Assembly (NCBI GenBank): GCA_035631655.1 | Contig: DASQIH010000295.1 | Span: 1-15,585, forward strand | DNA: 15,585 bases | Reading direction: 5' to 3' | Source: Gp1-AA122 sp035631655 | GTDB taxonomy: Bacteria > Acidobacteriota > Terriglobia > Terriglobales > Acidobacteriaceae | In this document: positions 1-6,340 of the stretch, in pieces | Layout of the letters: every line of letters begins with the position of its first letter | Numbering within the stretch: position 1 is the stretch's first letter | Program-made: the position numbers and the translations under genes | The notes under the pieces: generated by a model | What the model was told of the DNA's origin: nothing | What the model saw: only the letters and a program-made list of their open reading frames with translations | Database searches by the model: none

Positions 1-2
1 GC

Positions 3-1091
3 GGCAGCGCACCGACGGCCCAGAATGTTTCACTGGGCAGCAGTGGGGCGGCCCTCACCTACACGGTGACGACTTCGGCGACGTGGTTGACGGCAACGCC
101 GGCCAGCGGCAGCACGCCGGGAACCCTGAGCGTGTCGGTGAATCCGGCAAGCTTGACGGCCGGCACCTACAACGGCTCGGTGACGATCACCGCCACCGGT
201 GCGGCCAACAGTCCGCAGACTCTGCCCATAACCCTGGTAATCAGCGGCGCGGGACCGGGCTCGCTGCAAGTAAGGCCCGGCAGTTTGTGGTTCAGTTCCT
301 ACGGAGAGGAATCGAGTCGACTATCCAAGACACTAGTCGTCAGCAGCAATGGCGCGCCACTGAGCTTCACGGCAACGGCATTTGGTGGCTCGTGGCTTTC
401 AGCCAGCCCGTCCGGTGGAACCACACCCGCTTCGGTGACCGTCTCGGTCTTTCCGGAAGGCCTTCCCCGAGGCAGCTACACTGGCCAGATCAAGCTGTCG
501 GGTCCTGGTGTCAGCAGCTTGAGTATCCCCGTCACTCTTTCCGTCTCGAGGGAAGAGGATGATGAGGAGAACGACGACAACTTGCATATCACCGCTCAGC
601 CTTACACTTACGATCCCTCTAATACCGGTGCTGTATCCGCTGGGTGGGTACCTGGCGCTGGAGTACCGGGCAGCAGCAGCAGCAGTGATCCAGCCAACCA
701 GGGCCTAGTCCTGGTCAACAACGCAAGCACGTCCAGCAAGGCTCGCGCGGGGGTCATTTTCCGAAACGTGCAAGGCATCACTCTGAGCGTTCTCGGCTTT
801 GACATCCGTCAAGGTAGCCTGTGCACGGGCAAGGGCCCTTACTTCATCATCGTCACCAATGATGACGTGGTTCACACCATTGGCGGATGTCCAACTGCAA
901 ACTTGCAGGCAACGCCCGCAAATGGTTGGAGTCGGTTCCGCTTCGATCCGGCCCAAGCTTCCCCTCCCATCGCATCGGTCTCCATAGTGAAGTCAACGGC
1001 GCTCATGCTGGATGCCGGTCCGGAGGCCGGGGCTGGACTCCTGGTACTGGACAACCTCGACATTAACGGGACCACGATCGGCAACCAATAA
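3..1091 (+). CDS. Secreted protein with two BACON-like Ig repeats (5' partial)
   Basis: The reading frame is open from the left window edge to a TAA, giving 362 visible residues, so the true start lies outside the window; an internal GTG at 66 is not a credible start because the repeat fold begins before it. Residues about 1-80 and 82-180 are two related beta-rich repeats. Each has a W-L-(T/S)-A-(T/S)-P core, then a G-T-x-P segment and a closing P-(I/V)-T-L strand, as in BACON/Ig-like domains of secreted bacterial proteins. An acidic linker (EEDDEENDD) and a serine run lead into a C-terminal region of about 165 residues that I cannot name. It has two cysteines, possibly a disulfide, and looks like a beta-sandwich. 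Expected location is the cell surface or outside the cell; BACON domains are usually adhesive or carbohydrate-binding. The gene ends at a strong terminator. The overall function is unknown. Confidence 0.85.
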   Translation, partial: GSAPTAQNVSLGSSGAALTYTVTTSATWLTATPASGSTPGTLSVSVNPASLTAGTYNGSVTITATGAANSPQTLPITLVISGAGPGSLQVRPGSLWFSSYGEESSRLSKTLVVSSNGAPLSFTATAFGGSWLSASPSGGTTPASVTVSVFPEGLPRGSYTGQIKLSGPGVSSLSIPVTLSVSREEDDEENDDNLHITAQPYTYDPSNTGAVSAGWVPGAGVPGSSSSSDPANQGLVLVNNASTSSKARAGVIFRNVQGITLSVLGFDIRQGSLCTGKGPYFIIVTNDDVVHTIGGCPTANLQATPANGWSRFRFDPAQASPPIASVSIVKSTALMLDAGPEAGAGLLVLDNLDINGTTIGNQ

Positions 1092-1115
1092 TCGAAAAGC
1101 GTCTCCATCCCCACA

Positions 1116-1149
1116 GCCGGCCTGTTCGCGTTAACAGCAGGCCGGTTTT
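1116..1149 (+). terminator. Rho-independent terminator of the BACON-repeat gene
   Basis: A perfect 8-bp stem (CCGGCCTG at 1117-1124 with CAGGCCGG at 1138-1145) is followed at once by TTTT. It starts 25 bases after the TAA of the preceding gene, which is the normal place for an intrinsic terminator. Confidence 0.85.
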
Positions 1150-1393
1150 GCTTGTAGCCTCCGTCTTGGAGGTAGATTGCATCATCCTCACTGAATGCTG
1201 CTTGCTCAGCCGAGCAAACGGCGTTCCTAGCCGGTGCTGAGGCGCCTGCCTTTTTCGCCGCGTTACATCTCTCAGCGAGAACATTTTTGCGAGGCACCCC
1301 GCGCCGCCCCCTCGCACGGCTACTCGCCCGCGCGCTCGCGCCCCCTCCCCACGCGCGTCGCCCCAAAGAACGTTACGAATGCAGTCTCGAGGA
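1150..1393. other. Gene-poor stretch with C-rich block
   Basis: I find no convincing gene between the terminator and the 3' end of the 78-residue minus-strand gene. Bases 1296-1374 are strongly C-rich on the plus strand, with no GG dinucleotide between 1320 and 1390. Overlapping minus-strand reading frames across 1150-1366 are open, but they are compositionally biased and lack a ribosome binding site, so I do not call them genes. Confidence 0.5.
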
Positions 1394-1630
1394 TCACGCG
1401 CCAGGAAGTAATCTTCCTTTTACCTTCAGGAGTCTCCGAAAGAGAGCAGCCATAGCTTTTTGGATAGCTCTTGATTCAGCTTGTGTCCCAGGGTTGCTCC
1501 CCCACTCCGCGCACCGTTTTTCAAACGCTACCGTTGCCTCCCCGATGCGGGCGAACAGTTTCTTCGGATCAGACTCTCGGAGAGCTGCCGCATATGCCTT
1601 GTACCAACGATATTGACGTGGGCGTGCCAT
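1394..1630 (-). CDS. Small conserved-looking hypothetical protein (78 aa)
   Basis: This small minus-strand gene starts with ATG. On its own strand an AAAGG lies 7 bases before the start, an acceptable Shine-Dalgarno. The protein begins MARPRQYRWYKAY, is basic and helix-rich, and has alternating charged and Ala/Leu positions with no signal peptide or membrane segment, so it should be cytoplasmic. The W-Y-K-A-Y start followed by an amphipathic helix resembles short 80-90 residue proteins of unknown function that I associate with acidobacterial genomes; this is recognition, not a search result. It lies 61 bases downstream of the PilZ gene on the same strand and could share its transcript. I cannot assign a function. 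A chance reading frame is possible but less likely, given the ordinary amino-acid composition and start context. Confidence 0.6.
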   Translation of the reverse strand: MARPRQYRWYKAYAAALRESDPKKLFARIGEATVAFEKRCAEWGSNPGTQAESRAIQKAMAALFRRLLKVKGRLLPGA

Positions 1631-1691
1631 CCCGGGGCCTTTCGAAACCGAGATGAATCGGGATGTTGGAAATCGGGTCCCTATCAGGTTT

Positions 1692-2105
1692 TCATTCTTT
1701 GGTCCGCTTTGAGCCAGCCTTCAGGAGGGTCATAAGCGCATCCGCACCCTTCTTTGCTGGTCGTTGTTCGGAAGCCAAGTCAACTCCCCAGAACTGCTCC
1801 TGCGACTGCACGGCCTCCAGTCCAGCGTGAAATTCGTGCTTGCCAAGCTGCCGAGCCCATACAATGCGGAACTCCGCCTTCTGTGATCCCCGCGTTAGAG
1901 CAATGACTTCTCCGGGCTGCAACCGTTCTCGCATCCCGCCCAAACGAGCCCCTGAATAAGTGATGTCAATCGTGTGCGCAAGAGCCGTGCCACTGACGAG
2001 AGAGACTTTGACGGGCAGCACCATCTTCGTGCGCCGCTTGGCTCGTCGTTCTGGTGCGGTCTTTTTCACGTCCAGCTTCTCGATTGCTCCTAGAAGTCCA
2101 GACAT
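1692..2105 (-). CDS. PilZ-domain protein (putative c-di-GMP receptor)
   Basis: This 137-residue cytoplasmic protein is essentially one PilZ domain. The c-di-GMP-binding signatures are visible: an R-x-x-x-R motif in the arginine cluster at residues 20-25 (ERRAKRR), then D47-I-T49-Y-S-G52. The second motif is usually (D/N)-x-S-x-x-G, so threonine replaces the usual serine. A beta-barrel-like segment follows, with the F-R-I-V-W-A strand and a W-G-V-D-L end typical of acidobacterial PilZ proteins. I chose the ATG at 2105 because it puts the domain near the N-terminus. The frame stays open 77 codons upstream, but that part looks like untranslated leader: it contains a terminator-like hairpin and no domain. 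The Shine-Dalgarno (GAGAA) is weak. PilZ proteins link c-di-GMP to motility, polysaccharide secretion or transcription; the partner here is unknown. Confidence 0.8.
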   Translation of the reverse strand: MSGLLGAIEKLDVKKTAPERRAKRRTKMVLPVKVSLVSGTALAHTIDITYSGARLGGMRERLQPGEVIALTRGSQKAEFRIVWARQLGKHEFHAGLEAVQSQEQFWGVDLASEQRPAKKGADALMTLLKAGSKRTKE

Positions 2106-2190
2106 TGTTCGATTCTCAGCGTGGAGTGACAGGCAGGTAGATGCAGGAAGAAAGGCGAAGTGGCCCGCACTCACCGTTGGAATTTTCTTC

Positions 2191-2214
2191 GTGTAAAAGG
2201 GTTGGCCCCAACCC
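2191..2214 (-). terminator. Terminator-like hairpin upstream of the PilZ gene
   Basis: Read on the minus strand, GGGTTG (loop GGGC) CAACCC is followed directly by TTTTACAC. This is a short intrinsic-terminator shape about 90 bases upstream of the PilZ start, on the same strand. It could insulate the PilZ gene or act as a leader attenuator. The stem is only 6-7 bp, so the call is tentative. Confidence 0.35.
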
Positions 2215-2390
2215 CTCAGGCCCTGGGTCTGCGGACCAACCGACGGAATCTCCCACGCCCTCCCCAAAGCTGCGGGAAAATCGGCAGTCATCGTAGCCCG
2301 CTTCAACTCTGAATCCATCGGGCAGTCTCCGTACAAGGCTTGGGGGAAAAGCTGTATTTATTCGGGGCACTTGGGGCCTTGCTGACGGCG

Positions 2391-2560
2391 GCGCCCACGC
2401 CTCTCGCGCCCCTCGCACGGCCCTCTCGTCCACCCACGCGCTCGCCAGCTCACCGATCACACCGTACACGCGCAACCTCAACCCCACGCGCGCCCACTCG
2501 CCGCCCCCGCACGCTTCTCTCTCAACCTTGCATCCCACGCTCACGCGCTCAACCCGTGAA
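2391..2560. repeat. C-skewed, G-depleted low-complexity block
   Basis: About 170 bases are rich in CCCACGCGC- and CTCGC-like words. No GG dinucleotide occurs on the plus strand from 2421 to 2565. A second block of the same character lies at 1296-1374, and both share the 13-mer CCCCTCGCACGGC (1308-1320 and 2409-2421). The common words and skew suggest a repeated intergenic element rather than coding DNA. Confidence 0.45.
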
Positions 2561-2714
2561 CACTCGGTCTCCCGATCAACAGGCGCAGGATGGGTTGAAC
2601 AATATATGGTGTAGGGTGGGGGTGTAGTAATTTGCCGTCAATGCGTATAACCCCCAGGTCCGATTGACACCCATTCTACCCAGCCCTAGACTGAAAAGTT
2701 GTGACCTGGGCCTT

Positions 2715-2730
2715 TGTGACCGCAATCACA
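2715..2730. promoter_or_regulatory. CRP/FNR-family type palindrome
   Basis: TGTGA-CCGCAA-TCACA is an exact match to the TGTGA-N6-TCACA consensus bound by CRP-type regulators. A further GTGAC half-site precedes it at about 2701. The site lies in the gene-poor stretch with no gene start within 350 bases on either side, so the target is unclear. The PilZ gene on the minus strand is the nearest gene that transcription could reach. Confidence 0.35.
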
Positions 2731-2841
2731 GGGGTTCTGGCCATGGCGGGGTATTCTAAAAGGCCGCCACTCGCGGCTCCGAGGGCACATGGGCTGGCTA
2801 CAAAATAAATTTGAGAAGAATTTCCTGATCACCACAGTGGA

Positions 2842-3264
2842 CTACGTCTTCAACTGGGCCCGCAAGTCGGCGGCGCTCAGCTTCCCGCGCAGGAGCTTGT
2901 CGCGGTCGTGGAAGTATTCAGAGAGCTTGGTCGCGTCCCGCGAACTGCGGGTAAGAACTGGCAGGTCGCCGGAAGACGTCGGAAACAAGAGCTCACGTAG
3001 CAGTCTGTCAGCCTTGCTCGGGCGCACACGTTGACCACGAGTTCCGCCGAGGAGGTTGCGACCTGAATACCTGCGGGCCGTTCTTGTATCAAGGTGGTGC
3101 TTGCGCAACAGTGCGCTATATGAACCCTTCCCACCCCGCAGGTCGGAGAGCAGGGCAAGAGCCCGCTCGCGTGTGGCTTTCTCGCGCGCGGTTAAGCTTG
3201 AGTAGCGCGGTGCTGATGCGCCCCGCCTTGGGGAGTGATGCCCTTTCTTGTTGTTCCTAGGCAT
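2842..3264 (-). CDS. Basic hypothetical protein, possible DNA-binding (140 aa)
   Basis: The start is decided by an excellent Shine-Dalgarno, GGAGG five bases before the ATG at 3264. The frame continues upstream, but nothing there supports an earlier start. The protein opens with a basic tail (MPRNNKKGHHSPRRG). A helical segment rich in Arg and Leu follows, then a helix-turn-helix-like stretch around residues 48-65 (S-x-x-L-L-R-K-H-H-L-D-T-R-T-A-R-R-Y), and a C-terminal part with K-A-D-R-L-L-R-E-L-L and H-D-R-D-K-L-L-R-G-K-L. No signal or membrane segment is seen, so it is probably cytoplasmic. I do not recognise a named family, although the sequence looks like an acidobacterial conserved hypothetical. 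The basic charge and possible helix-turn-helix suggest nucleic-acid binding, which is inference. It is divergent from murG. Confidence 0.7.
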   Translation of the reverse strand: MPRNNKKGHHSPRRGASAPRYSSLTAREKATRERALALLSDLRGGKGSYSALLRKHHLDTRTARRYSGRNLLGGTRGQRVRPSKADRLLRELLFPTSSGDLPVLTRSSRDATKLSEYFHDRDKLLRGKLSAADLRAQLKT

Positions 3265-3638
3265 GGTTTCCTCCGTTTCAGCGATGCCATGGCCGTTACA
3301 GTGGCGGCACTCGCCATCTGCTATGAGAAGTAGCATTCCGGCTCGGCTCCAATTACCGTGTTGGTGACGCGGGATACGGATAATCGGCAAAAAAACATGG
3401 CAAGAAGCGCGAATCAGCGAAGAGAGAATGACGCTCAACGGCTTGCCCCGACTAAGGGTGCGCTACCGCACCGCCTCATTAGGCGATACTCAGGCTGTGT
3501 ACGTCTTTTCTGGCTTTGAGACGTTCGCAATCCAGTTTGGGGATGGCAGTCCTGGTGTTGCCCGTCCTGTCAACGCGAATCGCACCTGCACCAACGTTCT
3601 GATCTACTCGAGGCTTGTTCCGGTTTATATTTCACTGC
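3265..3638. other. Intergenic region between divergent hypothetical gene and murG
   Basis: These 374 bases hold the ribosome binding site of the minus-strand gene (at 3270-3274) and the murG start region. Nothing in them resembles the end of ftsW or any other dcw gene. A TATATT at 3626-3631 could be a -10 element for murG. No rRNA, tRNA or convincing terminator is seen. Confidence 0.45.
3626..3631 (+). promoter_or_regulatory. Possible -10 element of murG (leaderless start)
   Basis: TATATT (five of six matches to TATAAT) ends 7 bases before the murG ATG, and the ATG has no Shine-Dalgarno. A start point 6-7 bases after the hexamer would fall at or next to the ATG, as in leaderless messages. 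No good -35 is present (TCTACT at 17-base spacing matches poorly). Confidence 0.3.
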
Positions 3639-4709
3639 ATGCGAGCAATCCTAGCGGGAGGTGGAACCGGCGGGCACGTCATTCCGGCGCTTGCTATCGG
3701 CCATTGTTTGAACGAACTGTATCGAGCCGAGGTGCTGTTCATTGGCACAGTGCGCGGCATTGAGAATCGGCTGGTTCCGAATGCCGGGTTCACACTGCGC
3801 CTGGTCCGGGTTGGCGCTCTAAAGAATGTGAGCCTCGCTACTCGTTTAAAAACTGCATTCGACCTACCCCGCGCAATCTTTGCATCTTCACGCATAATTT
3901 CGGAATTCCGGCCGGACGTCATGATCGGTGTGGGAGGATACGCGTCGGGCCCAGCGATGCTGGCAGCGGCATTGAGCAGCGTTCCTACTCTCGCTTTTGA
4001 GCCGAACGTGGTTCCCGGCTTCGCGAACCGGCTAGTTGCTCCCATGGTTTCGGCAGCAGCTGTCCATTTTGAAGAAACTGGGCGCTATTTTCGGCGCTTC
4101 CAGGTGACGGGGGTTCCGGTTCGGCACGCATTTTTCGAGATTGCGGAGAAGAGGACAGGCGAGCGCCGTCCTGCGCTACTGGTGTTCGGTGGAAGCCAAG
4201 GAGCGCACGCGATCAATCAGATCGTCATCGAGTCCCTGGCAGCGCTGCGGGCGCGCGTCCCGGAGTTGCACATCATCCATCAGACGGGCGAGCGCGACTA
4301 TAATGACGCGCAGGCAGCTTATCTGGCGGCGGGCGGTTCTGCAGAACTCTATCCTTTCATTGACGATATGCCGGGGATGTTTGCGCGTTCCGACCTGCTG
4401 CTGTGCCGGTCGGGTGCGAGCACGGTGGCGGAAGTGATGGCGGCGGGTAAGCCGGCGATCTTCGTGCCCTTTCCCCGGGCCGCCGACGATCACCAGAAGC
4501 GCAATGCAGAACTGCTGGAGCGCGCGGGGGCGGCGGTAATGCTAGAAGAAACGAGCATGAGTAGTGGGCGCTTGGTAAAAAGTGTGGGCGCACTGCTCGA
4601 GGATCGAGCGCGCCTGCAAAGAATGTCGGCTGCGGCGCGGTCGCTGGCGCATCCCGAGGCAGCACGAGAAATCGCGGCTATGGCGGCGCGATTGGCAGGG
4701 GTGAGTTAG
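3639..4709 (+). CDS. murG: MurG, lipid II synthase (GlcNAc transferase)
   Basis: UDP-GlcNAc:undecaprenyl-pyrophosphoryl-MurNAc-pentapeptide GlcNAc transferase converts lipid I to lipid II on the inner face of the membrane. The protein has 356 residues, the normal length. Visible family motifs are the N-terminal glycine loop G-G-G-T-G-G-H-V (7-14), G-T-x-x-G-x-E-x-x-L-V-P (36-47), G-G-Y-A-S-G-P (99-105), the second glycine loop G-G-S-Q-G-A, H-Q-T-G, R-S-G-A-S-T-V-A-E and D-D-H-Q-K-R-N-A-E near the donor site. I chose the ATG because it puts the first glycine loop at the usual distance; a TTG eight codons upstream is in frame. There is no Shine-Dalgarno. It is the first gene of the dcw group in this window. 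Its TAG stop overlaps the left arm of an inverted repeat that fills the gap to murC. Confidence 0.95.
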   Translation: MRAILAGGGTGGHVIPALAIGHCLNELYRAEVLFIGTVRGIENRLVPNAGFTLRLVRVGALKNVSLATRLKTAFDLPRAIFASSRIISEFRPDVMIGVGGYASGPAMLAAALSSVPTLAFEPNVVPGFANRLVAPMVSAAAVHFEETGRYFRRFQVTGVPVRHAFFEIAEKRTGERRPALLVFGGSQGAHAINQIVIESLAALRARVPELHIIHQTGERDYNDAQAAYLAAGGSAELYPFIDDMPGMFARSDLLLCRSGASTVAEVMAAGKPAIFVPFPRAADDHQKRNAELLERAGAAVMLEETSMSSGRLVKSVGALLEDRARLQRMSAAARSLAHPEAAREIAAMAARLAGVS

Positions 4710-4770
4710 CTATCCGCTCTCAGCTTTCCGCCGTCAGTTGCGTTTGGCTGAAAGCCGAGAGCTGATAGCT
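4708..4770. repeat. Large imperfect inverted repeat between murG and murC
   Basis: Arms at 4708-4728 and 4750-4770 (21 nt each) pair at 19 of 21 positions around a 21-base loop. Each arm holds three blocks: AGCTATC, GCTCTC and GCTTTC on the left, with exact complements on the right. The left arm overlaps the murG stop codon and the right arm ends 17 bases before the murC ATG. There is no T-run, so it is not a classic terminator. It could stabilise or process the message, or be a dispersed repeat. Confidence 0.8.
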
Positions 4771-4787
4771 GACAAGCTCGCGTTCTT

Positions 4788-6185
4788 ATGTTTGCAAAAA
4801 TTCAACGAATTCATTTTGTGGGGATCGGCGGCATCGGAATGAGCGGCATCGCCGAGGTGCTGCTCAACCTTGGGTACAAGGTCTCGGGTTCCGACCTGAA
4901 AACTTCACCCGTGACGCAACGACTGGCCAGCCTGGGTGCCGTTATTGTCGAGGGCCACAGCGCGGGAAACGTCACAGGCTCCGAAGTTGTGGTGACCAGT
5001 TCTGCGATTGCTCCGGACAATCCCGAGGTGACCGAGGCGCATCATCTGCGCATTCCCGTGATCCGGCGCGCGGAGATGTTGAGCGAGTTGATGCGCTTAA
5101 AGTATGGCATTGCTATCGCCGGCATGCATGGGAAGACCACCACGACTTCGATGGTGGCTGCGGTTCTGGCTGCCGGTGGGTTGGATCCGACGGTGGTGGT
5201 CGGTGGGCGGGTGGATGCCATGGGCTCCAACGCGCGCCTCGGGAAGTCCCAGTACCTGGTCGCGGAAGCCGATGAGAGCGACCGTTCGTTCCTGAAGCTT
5301 TCGCCAATTCTGGCGGTCGTGACCAACATCGACCGCGAGCACATGGATTGTTATCGCAATATGCGCGACGTGAAGCGGACATTTCTCGATTTCATGGATC
5401 GCGTGCCTTTTTACGGGATGGTAGTGGCCTGCAATGACGATCCGATTTTGCGCCGCGTATTGCCCCAACTGCAGAGACGAACGGTAACCTACGGGACTCG
5501 CCGAGGATCTGATTTTCGGCTTACGTTGGGAAGAAGCGAGGGGCCGGCGGTAGATCATCGGCCGGTGAGCCGATTCCACGTTCACTTTCATGACAGGGAG
5601 TTGGGCGAATTCAACCTGCACGTGCCCGGGGCGCACAATGTTCTAAATGCTACGGCGGCAATTGCCGTGGGAGTCGGGTTAGACATTTCCGTCGATCACA
5701 TACGCGGCGCGCTGGACAGCTTCCGCGGGGTGGATCGGCGATTCCAGTTGCGCGGGCAGGAGGCGGGGGTGACAGTAATCGATGACTATGGACACCACCC
5801 TACAGAGATCAGAGCCACGCTGGCCGCCGCCCGGCAATGTGAATATGGAAAGATCCACGTTGTATTTCAGCCGCACCGCTACACCCGCACGCAATCGTTG
5901 ATGGAGGACTTCGCCAACGCCTTTTCGGACGGGGATTCGGTGTTCGTGCTGGATATCTATGCCGCCAGCGAGCAGCCGATTGCGGGCATCACGGGAGAGG
6001 TGTTGGCCGGGCGAATACCACGCGCCCAGTATGTGCCTTCTTTCTCCGAGGCGGCTGAAGCCGTCGCTGGGGTGGCGCGGAGTGGGGACATGGTCCTTAC
6101 GCTGGGCGCCGGCAGCGTTTCGCAGTTGGGGCCGATGATCCTGGAGAAGCTTAAGGCACGGCAGGCGACTGGGGCACGGTCGTAA
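4788..6185 (+). CDS. murC: MurC, UDP-MurNAc-L-alanine ligase
   Basis: This cytoplasmic ATP-dependent ligase adds L-alanine to UDP-N-acetylmuramate, the first step of the peptide stem. At 465 residues it has the usual length and three-domain layout. The N-terminal nucleotide-sugar loop is G-I-G-G-I-G-M-S-G (12-20), the ATP P-loop is G-M-H-G-K-T-T-T-T (112-120), and the E-A-D-E-S-D and N-I-D-x-E-H-M-D segments of the Mur ligase core follow. D-D-Y-G-H-H-P-T-E-I in the C-terminal part and the F-Q-P-H-R-Y-T-R-T segment are typical of MurC rather than MurD, E or F. The ATG is fixed by the glycine loop; no clear Shine-Dalgarno precedes it. In Escherichia coli, murB and ddl lie between murC and ftsQ; both are absent from that interval here. 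Confidence 0.96.
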   Translation: MFAKIQRIHFVGIGGIGMSGIAEVLLNLGYKVSGSDLKTSPVTQRLASLGAVIVEGHSAGNVTGSEVVVTSSAIAPDNPEVTEAHHLRIPVIRRAEMLSELMRLKYGIAIAGMHGKTTTTSMVAAVLAAGGLDPTVVVGGRVDAMGSNARLGKSQYLVAEADESDRSFLKLSPILAVVTNIDREHMDCYRNMRDVKRTFLDFMDRVPFYGMVVACNDDPILRRVLPQLQRRTVTYGTRRGSDFRLTLGRSEGPAVDHRPVSRFHVHFHDRELGEFNLHVPGAHNVLNATAAIAVGVGLDISVDHIRGALDSFRGVDRRFQLRGQEAGVTVIDDYGHHPTEIRATLAAARQCEYGKIHVVFQPHRYTRTQSLMEDFANAFSDGDSVFVLDIYAASEQPIAGITGEVLAGRIPRAQYVPSFSEAAEAVAGVARSGDMVLTLGAGSVSQLGPMILEKLKARQATGARS

Positions 6186-6193
6186 CCGGGGCA

Positions 6194-6213
6194 GGCCGGG
6201 CTTTCGCTCGGCC
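6194..6213 (+). other. Stable hairpin just after murC
   Basis: GGCCGGGC (loop TTTC) GCTCGGCC forms an 8-bp stem with one G-U pair, 8 bases after the murC stop. No T-tract follows, so it may be a 3' stabilising hairpin or a weak pause rather than an intrinsic terminator. Confidence 0.4.
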
Positions 6214-6287
6214 AACAGCCAATCCAAGCCTGTGCCTCCGTGGAAGATCACAGAACAAAAAGCCATTGTCCTCCGTATAAGCTTTCG

Positions 6288-6316
6288 TTGACGAAAATTG
6301 AGCCTGGCCGTCTAAG
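6288..6316 (+). promoter_or_regulatory. Sigma-70-type promoter of the small gene between murC and ftsQ
   Basis: TTGACG (6288-6293, five of six matches) is separated by exactly 17 bases from TCTAAG (6311-6316, four of six). The inferred start point near 6323 lies just upstream of the GAGG ribosome binding site at 6328-6331 of the following gene. Confidence 0.45.
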
Positions 6317-6340
6317 TGGGCAGAGGCGAGGAAAACAGTT

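Larger units (their letters stand above)
2106..2841. other. Long gene-poor intergenic region
   Basis: These 736 bases separate the PilZ gene from the 140-residue minus-strand gene. I find no convincing gene in them. They hold a terminator-like hairpin read on the minus strand (2191-2214), a strongly C-rich block (2391-2560), a G-rich plus-strand patch (GGGTGGGGGTG around 2615-2625) and a perfect CRP-type palindrome (2715-2730). Reading frames that cross the C-rich block are products of composition. Confidence 0.6.

Noticed and set aside
872..1366. Minus-strand frame of 164 codons overlapping the end of the BACON gene
   Set aside because: It runs across the terminator and the C-rich block and overlaps a well-supported gene. 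A short part near 1150-1275 looks protein-like, but there is no start signal or recognisable family.
2116..2544. Minus-strand frame of 142 codons across the C-rich block
   Set aside because: Its content is set by the low-complexity composition and it overlaps the PilZ leader in another frame; no ribosome binding site or domain.
3428..3763. Plus-strand frame overlapping the murG start
   Set aside because: It overlaps murG in another frame, has no ribosome binding site and shows no similarity to ftsW or another dcw protein.
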